From Pithys albifrons albifrons (lineage: Eukaryota > Chordata > Aves > Passeriformes > Thamnophilidae): a stretch of 64,000 bases of DNA. The stretch lies in NCBI RefSeq assembly GCF_047495875.1, contig NC_092463.1, positions 15,930,724-15,994,723 on the forward strand. Reading direction: 5' to 3'. Each line of letters begins with the position of its first letter. Position 1 is the stretch's first letter. Made by a program: the position numbers and the translations under genes. Shown piece after piece: positions 48,881 through 59,600 of the stretch. The notes beneath the pieces are model-generated. The model did no database searches, was not told the origin of the DNA, and was given only the letters and a program-made list of their open reading frames with translations.

Positions 48881-50507
48881 ATATTAAATGGAGGTGTCCT
48901 TGCTATCCTTCCATCTCGCATTCTTCTTTTGTACTTTAAACAGTCTTTGCTATTGTAATTAGAGTACTCTTAAATCTCATGCATGGAGATTATCTTCTCC
49001 TGGCTTTGTGAACACATTTTAGCTGAAGGAGCAGCACAATGTTGCTGAAAAAATGCTTCACAGAGGTAAGTAAGAAACATGTCTGTGAAGCAAGGAGAAA
49101 GTACAAACAAAAATAGGCAGCACGGGAAAAGGGGGATATACTTTCAAAATAGGCTTAACAATAGAGAACGAATAAATTGGAGAAATATAGAAAAATATTC
49201 TAGAATGCTGTGAAGACAAAAGAAGAATCCATACCAAATCTCTCCTCCAGTTAACAATCCACATACCAGAATTATTATTTTTATGGTGCTATGTCTTAAA
49301 ATCTTGTTAGTACTAAAATGGTATTTCAGAACTTCTGAATATTACAACACAGGCCTTGATCCCAAGAATCAAGACTTTACCTTGGCATTTCAGGACAGAA
49401 TAAGCCTTACCTGGCCTCATGCCAGAAAAGACAGAAGAGCAGATTCTACAGCCTGCAAAGCACAGGAGGCATCAAGTCCCCTACAGGCCAGCAGTTGCAT
49501 GGTTTTCATGTGCTCAGTGCACCATGAGTGTTAATATAAATCACAGTATGGTGACATTCTTTCATTAGCAGTAATGGCTAATAACATCAGTAATTAACCA
49601 GATACTGACATTCCTGCAAGAGACACCTCCCTCCCCCCCAAAAAAAAAAAAATAGAAACTAAAGAAATTCAAGGTATTGGTCAAAGCAATCTCTGGCTTG
49701 ACCTACCATAGAAGAAGTCTTTTATATTTCATAAAAACCCACTATATTAATTGGCAAAATATATAATACCTAATAATGCAAATCTCAATCTCTGGGCTAC
49801 AGATCTGCAGGACTACAGTTTACAGCTGTGAAGAACTGGATCTGTTCATGTAAAGTTCTATAATGAAGACATCAAACCCTTCAAGTTCTCTTTGGCTATC
49901 AGACATACTGCCTTAAATAACTTGAAAATTATTGATAAAATAATAAAATATGTATGTACTGACATGAGTTATTCAAGCAGACAAATTACATGACTTGTTA
50001 ACTTATTAATGCAGGTTATTCTCTTCAACTCACAATTTCCTGGTATTTAAGTAACTGTTGATCTAAAAAAGTCCTAGGGGGTAAAGCAGACCTGTTTCAT
50101 TTGTCATTGGTATTTTTACTAAGAACTCGCTTGTCCCTGTCGATAACAGAACTGTATTTAGCAGGAGTCTATCAGCTGACTCTCTGTTAGGACACAAAGG
50201 TGCACTTCTCATTGCCAAAGCCTTGTCACAACATAACAAAGCTGCATCTTTCAGGTTACAAAAGCTCAGAGAGATTAACGTCACTCTAATACTGAGCAAA
50301 TGTTTAGTTCCCTTGGTCATCCCATTTCAAAGCAACTCAAATAATCAATGCCTCTTGTACAACCAGTTCACGACATGGCAGCAAGAAAAGTTACCACATC
50401 TGTTTACATAAGGCCATACTGAACTTCCATGCTCATCACAAATAGGCACATCCCTGCTTTCAAATTAAGATTTTAGGGCCTGTAATTCAGTCCCTTAGTC
50501 TATAAAT

Positions 50508-50778
50508 TATTGCAGACGGGTCCAAAGGAGATCACAACACACCAATGTGGTGTTCAGGCAAATCCCAACTTTATTCAAATTAGACAACATTTATAACCTG
50601 AGATGACCCCGCCCCGGGCACAGCACATCTGACTCCAATAGGCTAAGGTTAGGATCATGTACTTTTAAGGTAAAGTCCAAGCCTTCTTCTGGGTGAGGTG
50701 CTGGGCTTGTTGTTGTTTACCTCTGAGGGAGGTGTCACGTGGTTCCTCTGGACCCACCGGAGTAAGTGGGCGGCAACA
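50508..50778 (-). mobile_element. Solo LTR, ERV-derived (possibly ERVK-like), minus strand
   Basis: A 271-nt element. Read on the minus strand it begins TGTTGCCGCCCACT and contains a CACGTG E-box, a CCCGGGGCGGGG GC box, a TATA-like TTATAAAT (50589-50596) and a poly(A) signal AATAAA (50570-50575). A GT-rich U5 follows. It is flanked by a perfect 6-bp direct repeat ATAAAT (50502-50507 and 50779-50784), a length typical of ERVK-type integration. The 3' terminus is then ...TGCAATA rather than the usual CA, so the exact edge may be 3 nt off and the duplication partly chance. No internal viral genes adjoin it. Confidence 0.7.
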
Positions 50779-52187
50779 ATAAATAGTACATAGAGCTCAA
50801 TATTGATCCAGAAGAAAAGTCAGCTGCATATACAAATGAACTCTTACGTAAAAAATCAGAACAATGCTATGTCCTGTAAAAATATGTCCACAATTACATT
50901 AAAAAGCATCATTTGGCAAGTCATTTCCACAATGTATCTTTCTTTCAGGACAAAGTTGGAAACTGTGAAACTATATACGGACATATGATGATCATATTAA
51001 TAGCTAAGAACTCTCCTGTCCACATTTTTTTTGTTTCAATCTTTATTCAGGAACAACATTACATCAGCCACACCAGAATTTCAGCATAATCCGTTTCATT
51101 TGCTTCTGCAAATTTATTTTCTCTAATATCCAGTAAAACAAAAAGAGGTAAAATGGAAAACTTGTAACCAAGCAGAATTATCAGTCACAAATTTGAACCT
51201 AAATAACCTAAAAGGAAAGATACTTTTAATGATGGAATGCATAAAGACTGCCGAGACTCCTCATTAAAGGTGTCCATGAGGACGCAGTCCCAGCTCCTGC
51301 TGGCAAGACAGGACTGTCATCACCATCTCCAGTTCAGTACTACATAAATAGGGTTTGCTGGTTGTAGTGTTAGAGGTACTCTATCAAATCTTGCTCCCTG
51401 AACTGACCTCCTGACAGTCACTGATTTAAACTCGTTTCATACAGAACATGAGGATCAAGCACCAAATGCCCTTTAGGCTTGCTCACAGGAGGGTATGAAT
51501 GGGAAGCAACTCCTCATGTTGTGCATTGGCAACTCATTAATGTTGGTTAGCTGGAACTGAAACTGCGCTTGAAAACATTTAATATGCGTATTTCTGCCCT
51601 TGCCCCTGAAACAGTAACAGCGAAGAAAGAACCAAACAACACTTTGTTTTCCATCTTCTCACAGGACCAGGAAGCACCTGCACACCAAAGAGAACTAATT
51701 GTAGTTGTAACTGCACTTTAATCTGTCCTGGTCCCGTATCACCTTGAAACCTCCAATTTTTAACTCTCTCCCTGCCATGTCTCATAGCAGAAGAGGTTGT
51801 TCTCAGCTCAGCCAACCTTCCACCAGAAACAAGAATCTGTCATTGTCGTATCATTTGACATCGTCTTCCTACAGCAAGATCAAGCCCCACAGAACGTGTG
51901 ATCGATCACACGAGAGGAAGAAGAGATCCCGCTGTGACGCCAGTGGCGCGCTCGCTTCTTCTGCAGCTCCCTCAGCTGTTCTCCAGGTCGCTTTGCTTCA
52001 CCTGCGACCCCCGTGAGCAGCAGCCCGCGGGCGCACAGGCAAGCACGACCGACACAGCTGTTTTACTGGGTGACGGATACGACACGGTGTGCGGTGCCGG
52101 AGCCGCCCCGGGGCAGAGCCGAACGCCGCCCGTGGCGAACACAAAACCACGGCCGCCACCGCCCCGGGGGCGCGCCCGCGCCGCGCA

Positions 52188-52226
52188 GTGACGTCACGCG
52201 GCACGGCGGAGTGACGTCATGCGGCA
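52188..52226 (+). promoter_or_regulatory. Duplicated CRE/ATF site
   Basis: GTGACGTCACGCGGCA (52188-52203) and GTGACGTCATGCGGCA (52211-52226) are 15/16 identical and offset by 23 nt. Each carries the full TGACGTCA palindrome bound by CREB/ATF factors. This is a likely input into DDX24 transcription. Confidence 0.85.
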
Positions 52227-52311
52227 ATGGCGGCGCCCTGGAGCGCACGCGGCGCGCGGCGGCGATAGCGGCGGCAGAGCCCGCACAGCCCGCAAAGCGC
52301 TCGGTCCCGCC

Positions 52312-52450
52312 TCGGCCCCGCTCCGGACCCACTCCGGCCTCGCTCTGTCCTCGGTCGGCCCCGCTCTGGTCCCATTCCGGCCTCGCTCTGTCCTCGCTCG
52401 GCCCCGCTCTGGTCCCACTCCGGCCCGCTCGGCCCCGCTCCGGCCCTCCC
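52312..52450 (+). repeat. 43-bp GC-rich tandem repeat in DDX24 first exon/promoter
   Basis: Two full 43-nt units (52312-52354, 52355-52397), a shortened third (52398-52428) and a partial fourth (52429-52450). Each begins TCGGCCCCGCTC and the full ones end GGCCTCGCTCTGTCCTCG. Differences are single bases, so the array is recent. It lies just upstream of the exon 1 donor, hence likely in the 5'UTR. Confidence 0.9.
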
Positions 52451-52491
52451 TGCTGTTCTCAGCTCCTTACTCCTTCCCTGCCCTGTGCTCG
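52320..52491 (+). other. DDX24: DDX24 non-coding exon 1 (3' part)
   Basis: The consensus donor CTCG|GTAAGC at 52491/52492 sits inside the CpG island, 467 nt before the acceptor of the first coding exon. The exon's 5' end is not determinable from sequence; the start given is nominal. It carries no ATG in a useful frame before the donor. Confidence 0.65.
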
Positions 52492-52958
52492 GTAAGCGCC
52501 GGTGCCCGAGCTCCCCCGTGCGGCGGCGGAGGCCGGACCGGGCCCTGCCTGCGCTCCGGCGGGTGGTACCGGGGCTGGGCAGCGGCGGGAGCGCTTCGCG
52601 GCCTGCGGGGATTTGTCCGGCGGATCTCATTTTATCCCCGGAGGTGTCCCAGGAGCAAGGCGGTAGGCGTGGCCTGCTGTTACGTTTAGTTATATGTAGC
52701 TATAAATATTATCCTGTAGTTGTATCATAGCTATATATACTGTATAACTATAATGCGTATTATAAATATATATATTAACTTGTAGTTATATTGACATTAA
52801 CTTGTAGTTATATTGACGTTAGTTTAAGTTACTAATGCCTGTTTTTAATATTTTAAAGAAGAAAGTAAATTAATTATGCCATGGTTTTCCTGCTTGTTTG
52901 AATATCATCAAGTTAGTCTTCATTCCTTTTTTTTTCCCTCCCTTGGTTTCTCTTTCAG
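52492..52958 (+). other. DDX24: DDX24 intron 1 (5'UTR intron)
   Basis: 467-nt intron with donor GTAAGC and acceptor TTTCTCTTTCAG after a pyrimidine tract. Its first part is GC-rich and the second AT-rich. A 22-bp sequence (TTAACTTGTAGTTATATTGAC plus one base) is repeated in tandem at 52775-52818. Confidence 0.8.
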
Positions 52959-52969
52959 GTAAAAAAAAA

Positions 52970-53699
52970 ATGAAGGCCAGGAAAGGAGGGAGATTTAGAT
53001 CTTCCTTTAAATTGAAACAAAAAGGCATTGAAGTAACAGGAAAATGGAAAACTGTGGAAATCGACCCCAATCTTTTTGCAGACGAGGAGTTTCAAGATAT
53101 AGTGTGCTTGGAGGAACTTACAGAGTACAGGCTAGTAAGTTCTTCCAAAGTGGGGAAAGTAAAAGAGAAGAAGAGAAAGGCTGAGAGTGCTCCAGAAGAA
53201 GGCAATGAGGAAGTGGAAGAACCTGTCGCCCCTCCCCAAAAGAAGAGGAAAAACAAAGATTTGAGAAGCCAGATAGATAAAGGCAATACTCCTAATGCAG
53301 CAGAAGTTGATGTGCTGGTTGAGAAAGAGGTCAAATGTAGTGAAGTAATCAAAGAAGCAAATTGTGAAGGCCATGGACATGTGACTGAGAGCATGTCAAG
53401 CAGAAAAGACATTCAAAAGAAAAAGAAAAAGAAGGTAGCTAAAGACAAGTCTTCTCAAGCACAGGGAGCTCTTCCACCAATAGCTACTTCTAAAAAAGGC
53501 AAAAACTGGACAACAGAAGTTTTGTCTGCATCAACCGATCAAAAAGCTGATGTGTCTGCATGGAAAGACCTCTTTGTACCTGAACCTGTGTTGCAGGCCT
53601 TGAGCTACCTGGGGTTTTGTGCTCCAACTCCTATTCAGGCTTTAGCCTTGCCTTCTGCCATTAGGGATAATATGGATGTTCTCGGCGCTGCAGAAACAG
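52970..53699 (+). CDS. DDX24: DDX24 exon 2 (first coding exon)
   Basis: The exon starts at 52959 after TCTTTCAG. The ATG at 52970 has A at -3 and is preceded in frame by an A-run, so it is the natural start. It encodes MKARKGGRFRSSFKLKQKGI, a family-typical KWKTVEIDPNLFADEEF block, a charged low-complexity segment with basic clusters (KKRKNK, KKKKKK) that probably act as nuclear or nucleolar signals, then ADVSAWKDLFVPEPVLQALS and the Q motif. It ends in AET plus one base of the Walker A loop, before GTGCAAAT. Residues 1-243. Confidence 0.97.
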
Positions 53700-56600
53700 G
53701 TGCAAATCTGTTAAACTGATTGTGTGTGCTGGGAGCATCCCATCTCTTCTTTAAATGCAGCCCATGGTCACAAGTTTTTATATGAAGAAGAAGCAGTATT
53801 TGTATATAAGAGAAGAGCTGCTGTCTTCTGCATATCTAACATATTAGTAGAATTTTAAATGTTTTAGTTAAGTTTTAAAACTTTGTAACTTACAAATAGG
53901 GGGATGTCCATCTTTTCAAAGCTTTGAAATCTCAATAAGTTTTTATTCTTTTGAGAGAAGTCTTTTTTTCTGTTGCTTCTCAAGTTGTTTCCTGCTTTGG
54001 GAAGGGTAAGATGATACTCTGCAAAAGGCAGAAATAATGAAACAAACAGGGTCATTTTTTCAGCAGCCAAACTTGTGTCCCTGGCAAAGGAAAGCTGAGA
54101 ACTCGGTTCCTTTGGAGATGATTCAGTACTAGCATGGAACAGTAAATAAACACTGGGTACAGTGTTAAGTGTGAATATGGTCCAGGCCATTTTCATAGCA
54201 AAATGGGCCCACCCTGTGCTCTGTCTTTGGCTTCACCTGCATGTTGCTGCCCCCAGCCCTTCTCACTGCTTGTGCTTCAGGTGACTTACTGACAATTTGA
54301 GAGTAGTCTCTTGTTCTTCCTGCAGTCAGCTCGTGCCTTTGTCTTTGAGCATTGCTAGCCTTTGTGAATTTTGTTATAGCTCCTTCTCTGCTATTGCTGT
54401 GAAGTCCCAGAGCATTATGCTCCTTCAAACTTTTTTTTTGCTACTTATACGTCTGAAATTTGTCATCTTTAGCACTGCAACATTTTTTCCCCTAAAAAAC
54501 ATAAAGAACCACAATTGGAAGCTGCCATGGTTTAAAGGCTTCCTTTGCACACTCTTTATCTGTTCCAGTTGTGTTACCTCACTCCTTGTCTCTAAAGTCA
54601 TTTACTGCTCTCCAGCAAGAAGGTATAGTAACTAATAAGATATAAAGTCATTTGCATTTTTATTTTAATTAGAAGGTAGGTCGGTGCTATTAGCTTTAAT
54701 GAGATTAGAAATCCCCACAGGGAGTGTTTTTGAAAATGGAACTGAAAGTTTAAATGGTGTTTATGTGCTGCAAAAAGGTGCCATTTGGCAATGCTGGCAA
54801 GCAAATCCCTCTCTAGCTGCAAAATGGAAAGCATGGTTGGTGGCTAGGTGTGTTTTTGCTGTATAATTTTGCATAACCCTGAGGTGGGAGAACTGTGTTT
54901 TGCTCATTTATTCTTTCATGAGAGAAATACAGGTTCTCTCCAGAGAGCCCAGTGGATCATGGTGTTCCTGTAGAAACTTGAGAGATATGGTCAACTGTTT
55001 GTTAGGAGGTGCTGCAGCTGGGAGAGGTTAAAATTCTAGTGTTCTTTTTTCTACATCCTACAGTGTCCCTTAGTATTGGGCCTGAGAGAGGAATGTGGTA
55101 AGTTAAAGAACAATTAATCTTCCTTTTTGGTAGCATTTTGATACAGCAGTAGATCCCTGTGGAGATCAGATGCAGGGAATGTCAAGGCTTGTTGTTTTTG
55201 CAGGGGGTGTAACCCTGTCTGTTCATTGCTGTGTAGAACTAGGGAAGTATTTGGTTAGGAAACCAAATTTTATCTCTGTAAATTATACAATCTAAAACCG
55301 TTTAAAAGAGCGTGAATTGGCTTGAGCTATAGTACCAAGATAGACTTTTCTCCTGGTTTTGCAGGCCTGTCTCGTATGTGGTCTATGTGTTATAAGGATA
55401 ATGTGTCCTGTGAGATGATAATTTGTTAAATTTGTGGCTGAATCTTGTGTCTGCAGAGTAATGCTGATTATCACAGCAATAATCTCTGGGCGCAGTACTG
55501 ACATTTGCACCAACCAAATTGTATTACATTTAATTTAAGATCAGCAGTGTTGTTCACCTTAAAAGCAGATGTTTTGGTACGTATCAGTGCTCTGTAAGTA
55601 CAGATGTAAACATTTTCTGCTTCAAGCACAGATGACCTCCTAGACATGCAGAAAGGTGGGAAGTGTGTATGAGATTTTGCAGCAGCATTGATCACAATAA
55701 TGACACTGGGCTTAGCTGTTGATTAATATTAAGGTTTTCCCCTAAATAGGCAAAATTGTGTGTTGCTGAATTTGGTAAACCTTTCTGGCTTTGTGATATG
55801 GACCTGAACCGAGCAGTGGCTCGTTACAGGAATGGTGTAATAGTGTCTTGTACTCTGGATGCTGCTTTCATGATCAGTGAACTGATAGATCTGAGAATCT
55901 TAACTGGGGTGGATATGCTACCAGGCTTTTCCTAAGGTCTTCAATACTGGCCAGTCATTCAGAAGGGAATATGTGGCAGGGATGTAACTTGCAGTTTGGT
56001 ACAGGGAACCCCTAAAATTAAAGTCAGGGGAGAGTTTTTGACAACCGCCTTCTCTCCAAAGTGGATTATCCATTTAAAATCAGATTTATGTGTTCTGGTT
56101 GGTACTAGATCAGGAAACTAGACAGTGGAGTATTTCAAAATACAGTTTCTTAGAAAGTTGTAAATACAGGACTATAAATTGAAGGAAAAAGTGAATCAAG
56201 TACATTCCAGTTTGTCCTTGGCCTCATTCGCTATTCCTTTATTTGGAGAACGTTGATCAGAACTTTCAATTAGGACATGGTATTCTCCTTATGGGCATAC
56301 AGTTCTTTAAAAATACCCTGACTGCAAATGCAGCTTTTAAAAAATACTTCCAGAACAAATAAATTTGCTTGACCTGCTAGAGATTGGAAAAATACCTGTT
56401 TCCTAGAAAATATGATATTGGTGACCTCGAGGAGATGCTTATAGGGAACAAGAGAAAAGATGCTATTGCTGCAACTTTCTAATCTTCTAAAGATCATGAA
56501 TTTGCATCTGTCACAGCAGTATGTTTTAAGAACAGTGTGCAATTGGCTGTTGCTTTTCTCATCTTTTCAAATAAATGACTTGTCAGTCTGTGTTATTATT

Positions 56601-59600
56601 CTTGTTTGTTTTCTTAGGAAGTGGCAAAACGCTTGCATTTGCAATTCCAATGATTCACTCTGTGCTGCAGTGGCAAAAATCAAATAGCTCAACAACCAGA
56701 AATGACAGTGTTTCTAAAGAGTCCCATCAGCATCATGATCAAACAAGGTGGGAGAATGAGGATGAAGCAGAAAAGGTAACCCATCAGCATGTTGAAGATA
56801 GTGGAGATGAAGATGATGCACCTTTCACAAAGGGCTGTGTGAAGGTGCTGGAAAATGTTGAATTTGATTCTGGCGACGAGGCACAAAATGTTGGCTCCCA
56901 TAAGAAGAGACCTCTTTTGGGACTGGTCCTTACTCCTACAAGAGAATTAGCTGTACAAGTAAAGCACCACATTGATGCAGTTGCGAAGTTTACAGGTATG
57001 TAGATCCCACAGGCCATGTCCTGGATTACACGGTATTTGGATGTTGGCATTGCTGTTGAGCCACAGTATGGGCCATAAAATCATAAAATTGGTGTAGCTT
57101 TTTAAGGGTCAGGGTTTGTAGTCACTGATGCATGAGAAATGTGTGAAGATTCTTCAGTGAGATGTGTGTGGAAGTAAACAGTTAATGTGAGGTATTTTGT
57201 TTTAAAATGTGTCTTCCTTCAAATAGCTGTTGACTCAAGCTCTTGTAACACAGAACAAGTATTAGATACCCAGCCACAGCTAACTTTGTCGTAGTTTTGG
57301 ATAGTGTAGGCTAGATGTAAAATACGATTTTATTATATATAAAATTTAACTAAATATAACAATTTCATTTTTTTGATGGGTGGATGTAATTTTACATTGT
57401 GATAGTTTAACCCAAGCTCTTTCCTGGTAACCAGATGTGGTAACCTGGTAACCAGATATATGTAATTTTGATCGATCTGTTAAAAAAAGAAGTTATGGAC
57501 ATAAATTTTTAGGTTAGGTGGTGTTGCTGGATTGTCTGACTTGCCTCCTGCAGTAGTCAAGGCACAGAGTATTACTGAGTAACATGCCTGATGAAAGCAA
57601 TTCCATCCCATCCCTTTCTCTTCCAAACCAGAAGTCAGTACATCTGTTAAGTGAATGAGTGAAGATGTGAAACTCTTCAAGATGGAGAGAACTGGGAAAC
57701 AACTCTCCATTTCTCCAACACCGTAATTGTTTATTGAAGAGGATATGTAGTGCACTGCACTATTTTTAAGCACAGCTTTCTTTGTTGTCTGTACATCCTG
57801 CTGTGCTTATCAGTCTGCAGCTGATTACAAGGCTTATTTTAACTTCTAGCCTGAAATAATCGATTCATGTCATAGGAGCACTGCTATTTATGTGGAAAAA
57901 TCTGCTGCCCAAGTGATAGGTAGTTGCAGCAGCCGGAGAGAAAATGTTTTAATGTGGGCTTTTTTATTGCCTCAAACTCACTTTGAAAAAAACCCCATAC
58001 CTGGAAGCATGGTGTTCCACAACTAGTAGGGAAGAGAGAGATCAGTGGTAGCTTGGATACTGGAAGGGTCCTGCACAGTAGCATTGACTTTGTCATGGGG
58101 CAGTGTATACTTTGAAGAGGGTGAAATAAACCATATGTGGAGTCTAAAGTCCTTTCAGTACCTCAGCAAAATGCTTAAAGCTGACTTGAGGTCAGCACTA
58201 CTGTGCAGGAATCTTTAATGCGGAAGGAGTGTTCTTGGTAGGATTATTCCACAGCAAATGAACAGTTACTTAAGCAAGACAGACATTTCTCAGTCTTACC
58301 CTAAGAAGGGGCCTACTGGTTATTTATAGCAGGAACATGCTGGTTAATGCAGATATAATTGACAAAGCTTGAGACTCTGAAGTATGGGTAAACAAAGCTA
58401 GCAGCTATGGATGTGATTCTTCTTGCTATTGAAAGACAGGTGCACTAAGACAAAGACTATTTTTGACATCTAACTATAATGATGATTTTTCTGTAAAATT
58501 GAGTGCATTTATGTAGGTTCAATGTTACATAAACCCCCTGAAGTGTCCTGATCAAAATGCTTATTGAAAGTTTCAGTATAGAGTGTTTAAAACCATTGAG
58601 TGGATCTGTATAAAAGCACTGACTGATAAATTAGTGAAATAAAACCTGTTATTAATATGTTCTAGGTATTAAGACTGCAATTCTAGTTGGAGGCATGGCT
58701 GCACAGAAGCAGGAACGTGTACTGAATCGAAAGCCAGAAATTGTAATTGCAACCCCAGGCCGTCTGTGGGAGTTAGTTAAAGAGAGACACCCACATCTTT
58801 CAAATCTTCATCAGCTCAGGTAAAGGTGTCTTTTAAACTATCTGCTGGATACTGAACTAGGCGTCCTTGCACGCTGATTATGGTTACTAACTGATTAAAT
58901 AATTTAGATGACATAAGATCACTTATTTGTCTCAGACTGTTTTATTGAAATGCACAATGGTTATTTTGATGGAGAGAAATTTCAGTTAAAGACACTAGTA
59001 AAAAACTTACTTTTCAAAAAAATGCAGAAGGCTACTATAGCTGCCCCAGTATACCTGGTGTTTCTTTTGGGTTTATATGCAGAACATCCCTTATTTGTTT
59101 AGCAGGAAAAGTTCTTTTTAAGTGTATCAGATTTCAATTTATCTGCACAAGTGTATTTTTACTGTATGTTTTCTGCTTGACAGGTGCCTTGTGATTGATG
59201 AAGCAGACCGAATGGTTGAGAAAGGTCACTTCTTAGAGTTGTCTCAGTTGCTGGAAGTCTTAAATGATTCACAGTATAACCCTCAAAGACAGACTTTTGT
59301 GTTTTCTGCCACTTTGACTTTAGTCCATCAGACTCCCACAAGAGTTCTACAAAAAAAGAATGCTAAGAAGATGGACAAGAAGACCAAACTGGAGTTGTTA
59401 ATGGAAAAAGTGGGAATAAAGGGCAAACCCAAAGTAATAGACTTAACAAGGAAAGAGGCTACTGTTGAGACTCTGACAGAAACCAGAATCCACTGTAATA
59501 CAAATGAGAAGGACTATTATCTCTATTACTTTCTTCTCCAGTATCCGGGAAGAACCATGGTCTTTGCAAACAGCATAGACTGTGTAAAACGCCTCAGTTC

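Larger units (their letters stand above)
43471..51929. other. Spacer between the PPP4R4 and DDX24 promoters
   Basis: About 8.5 kb of AT-rich DNA between two divergent CpG-island promoters. It contains an AAAC-rich tract (45637-45719), an old antisense LINE relic (about 47960-48880) and a solo LTR (50508-50778). An isolated 108-codon ORF at 47440-47766 (plus) has no recognisable domain. No gene is identifiable here; in particular I see no IFI27/ISG12-type coding exon, which human has between these two genes. Confidence 0.7.
51930..52640 (+). promoter_or_regulatory. DDX24: CpG island / promoter of DDX24
   Basis: About 700 nt of CpG-dense DNA bracketing the non-coding first exon of DDX24 (donor at 52492). 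There is no TATA box. Two perfect CRE palindromes (TGACGTCA at 52189-52196 and 52212-52219), an ATGGCGGC YY1-like core at about 52227-52234, and an NRF1-like GCGCACGCG at about 52243 lie upstream of the first-exon donor. Transcription probably starts just downstream of these, around 52240-52320, which is inference. Confidence 0.85.

Noticed and set aside
52013..52689. ORFs of 137-160 codons over the DDX24 CpG island
   Set aside because: Same composition effect plus the 43-bp tandem repeat; the identifiable DDX24 start is downstream at 52970.
59122..59183. Upstream methionines in frame with DDX24 exon 5
   Set aside because: They precede a clear TTGACAG acceptor and are intronic; the phase with exon 4 fits the acceptor at 59184.
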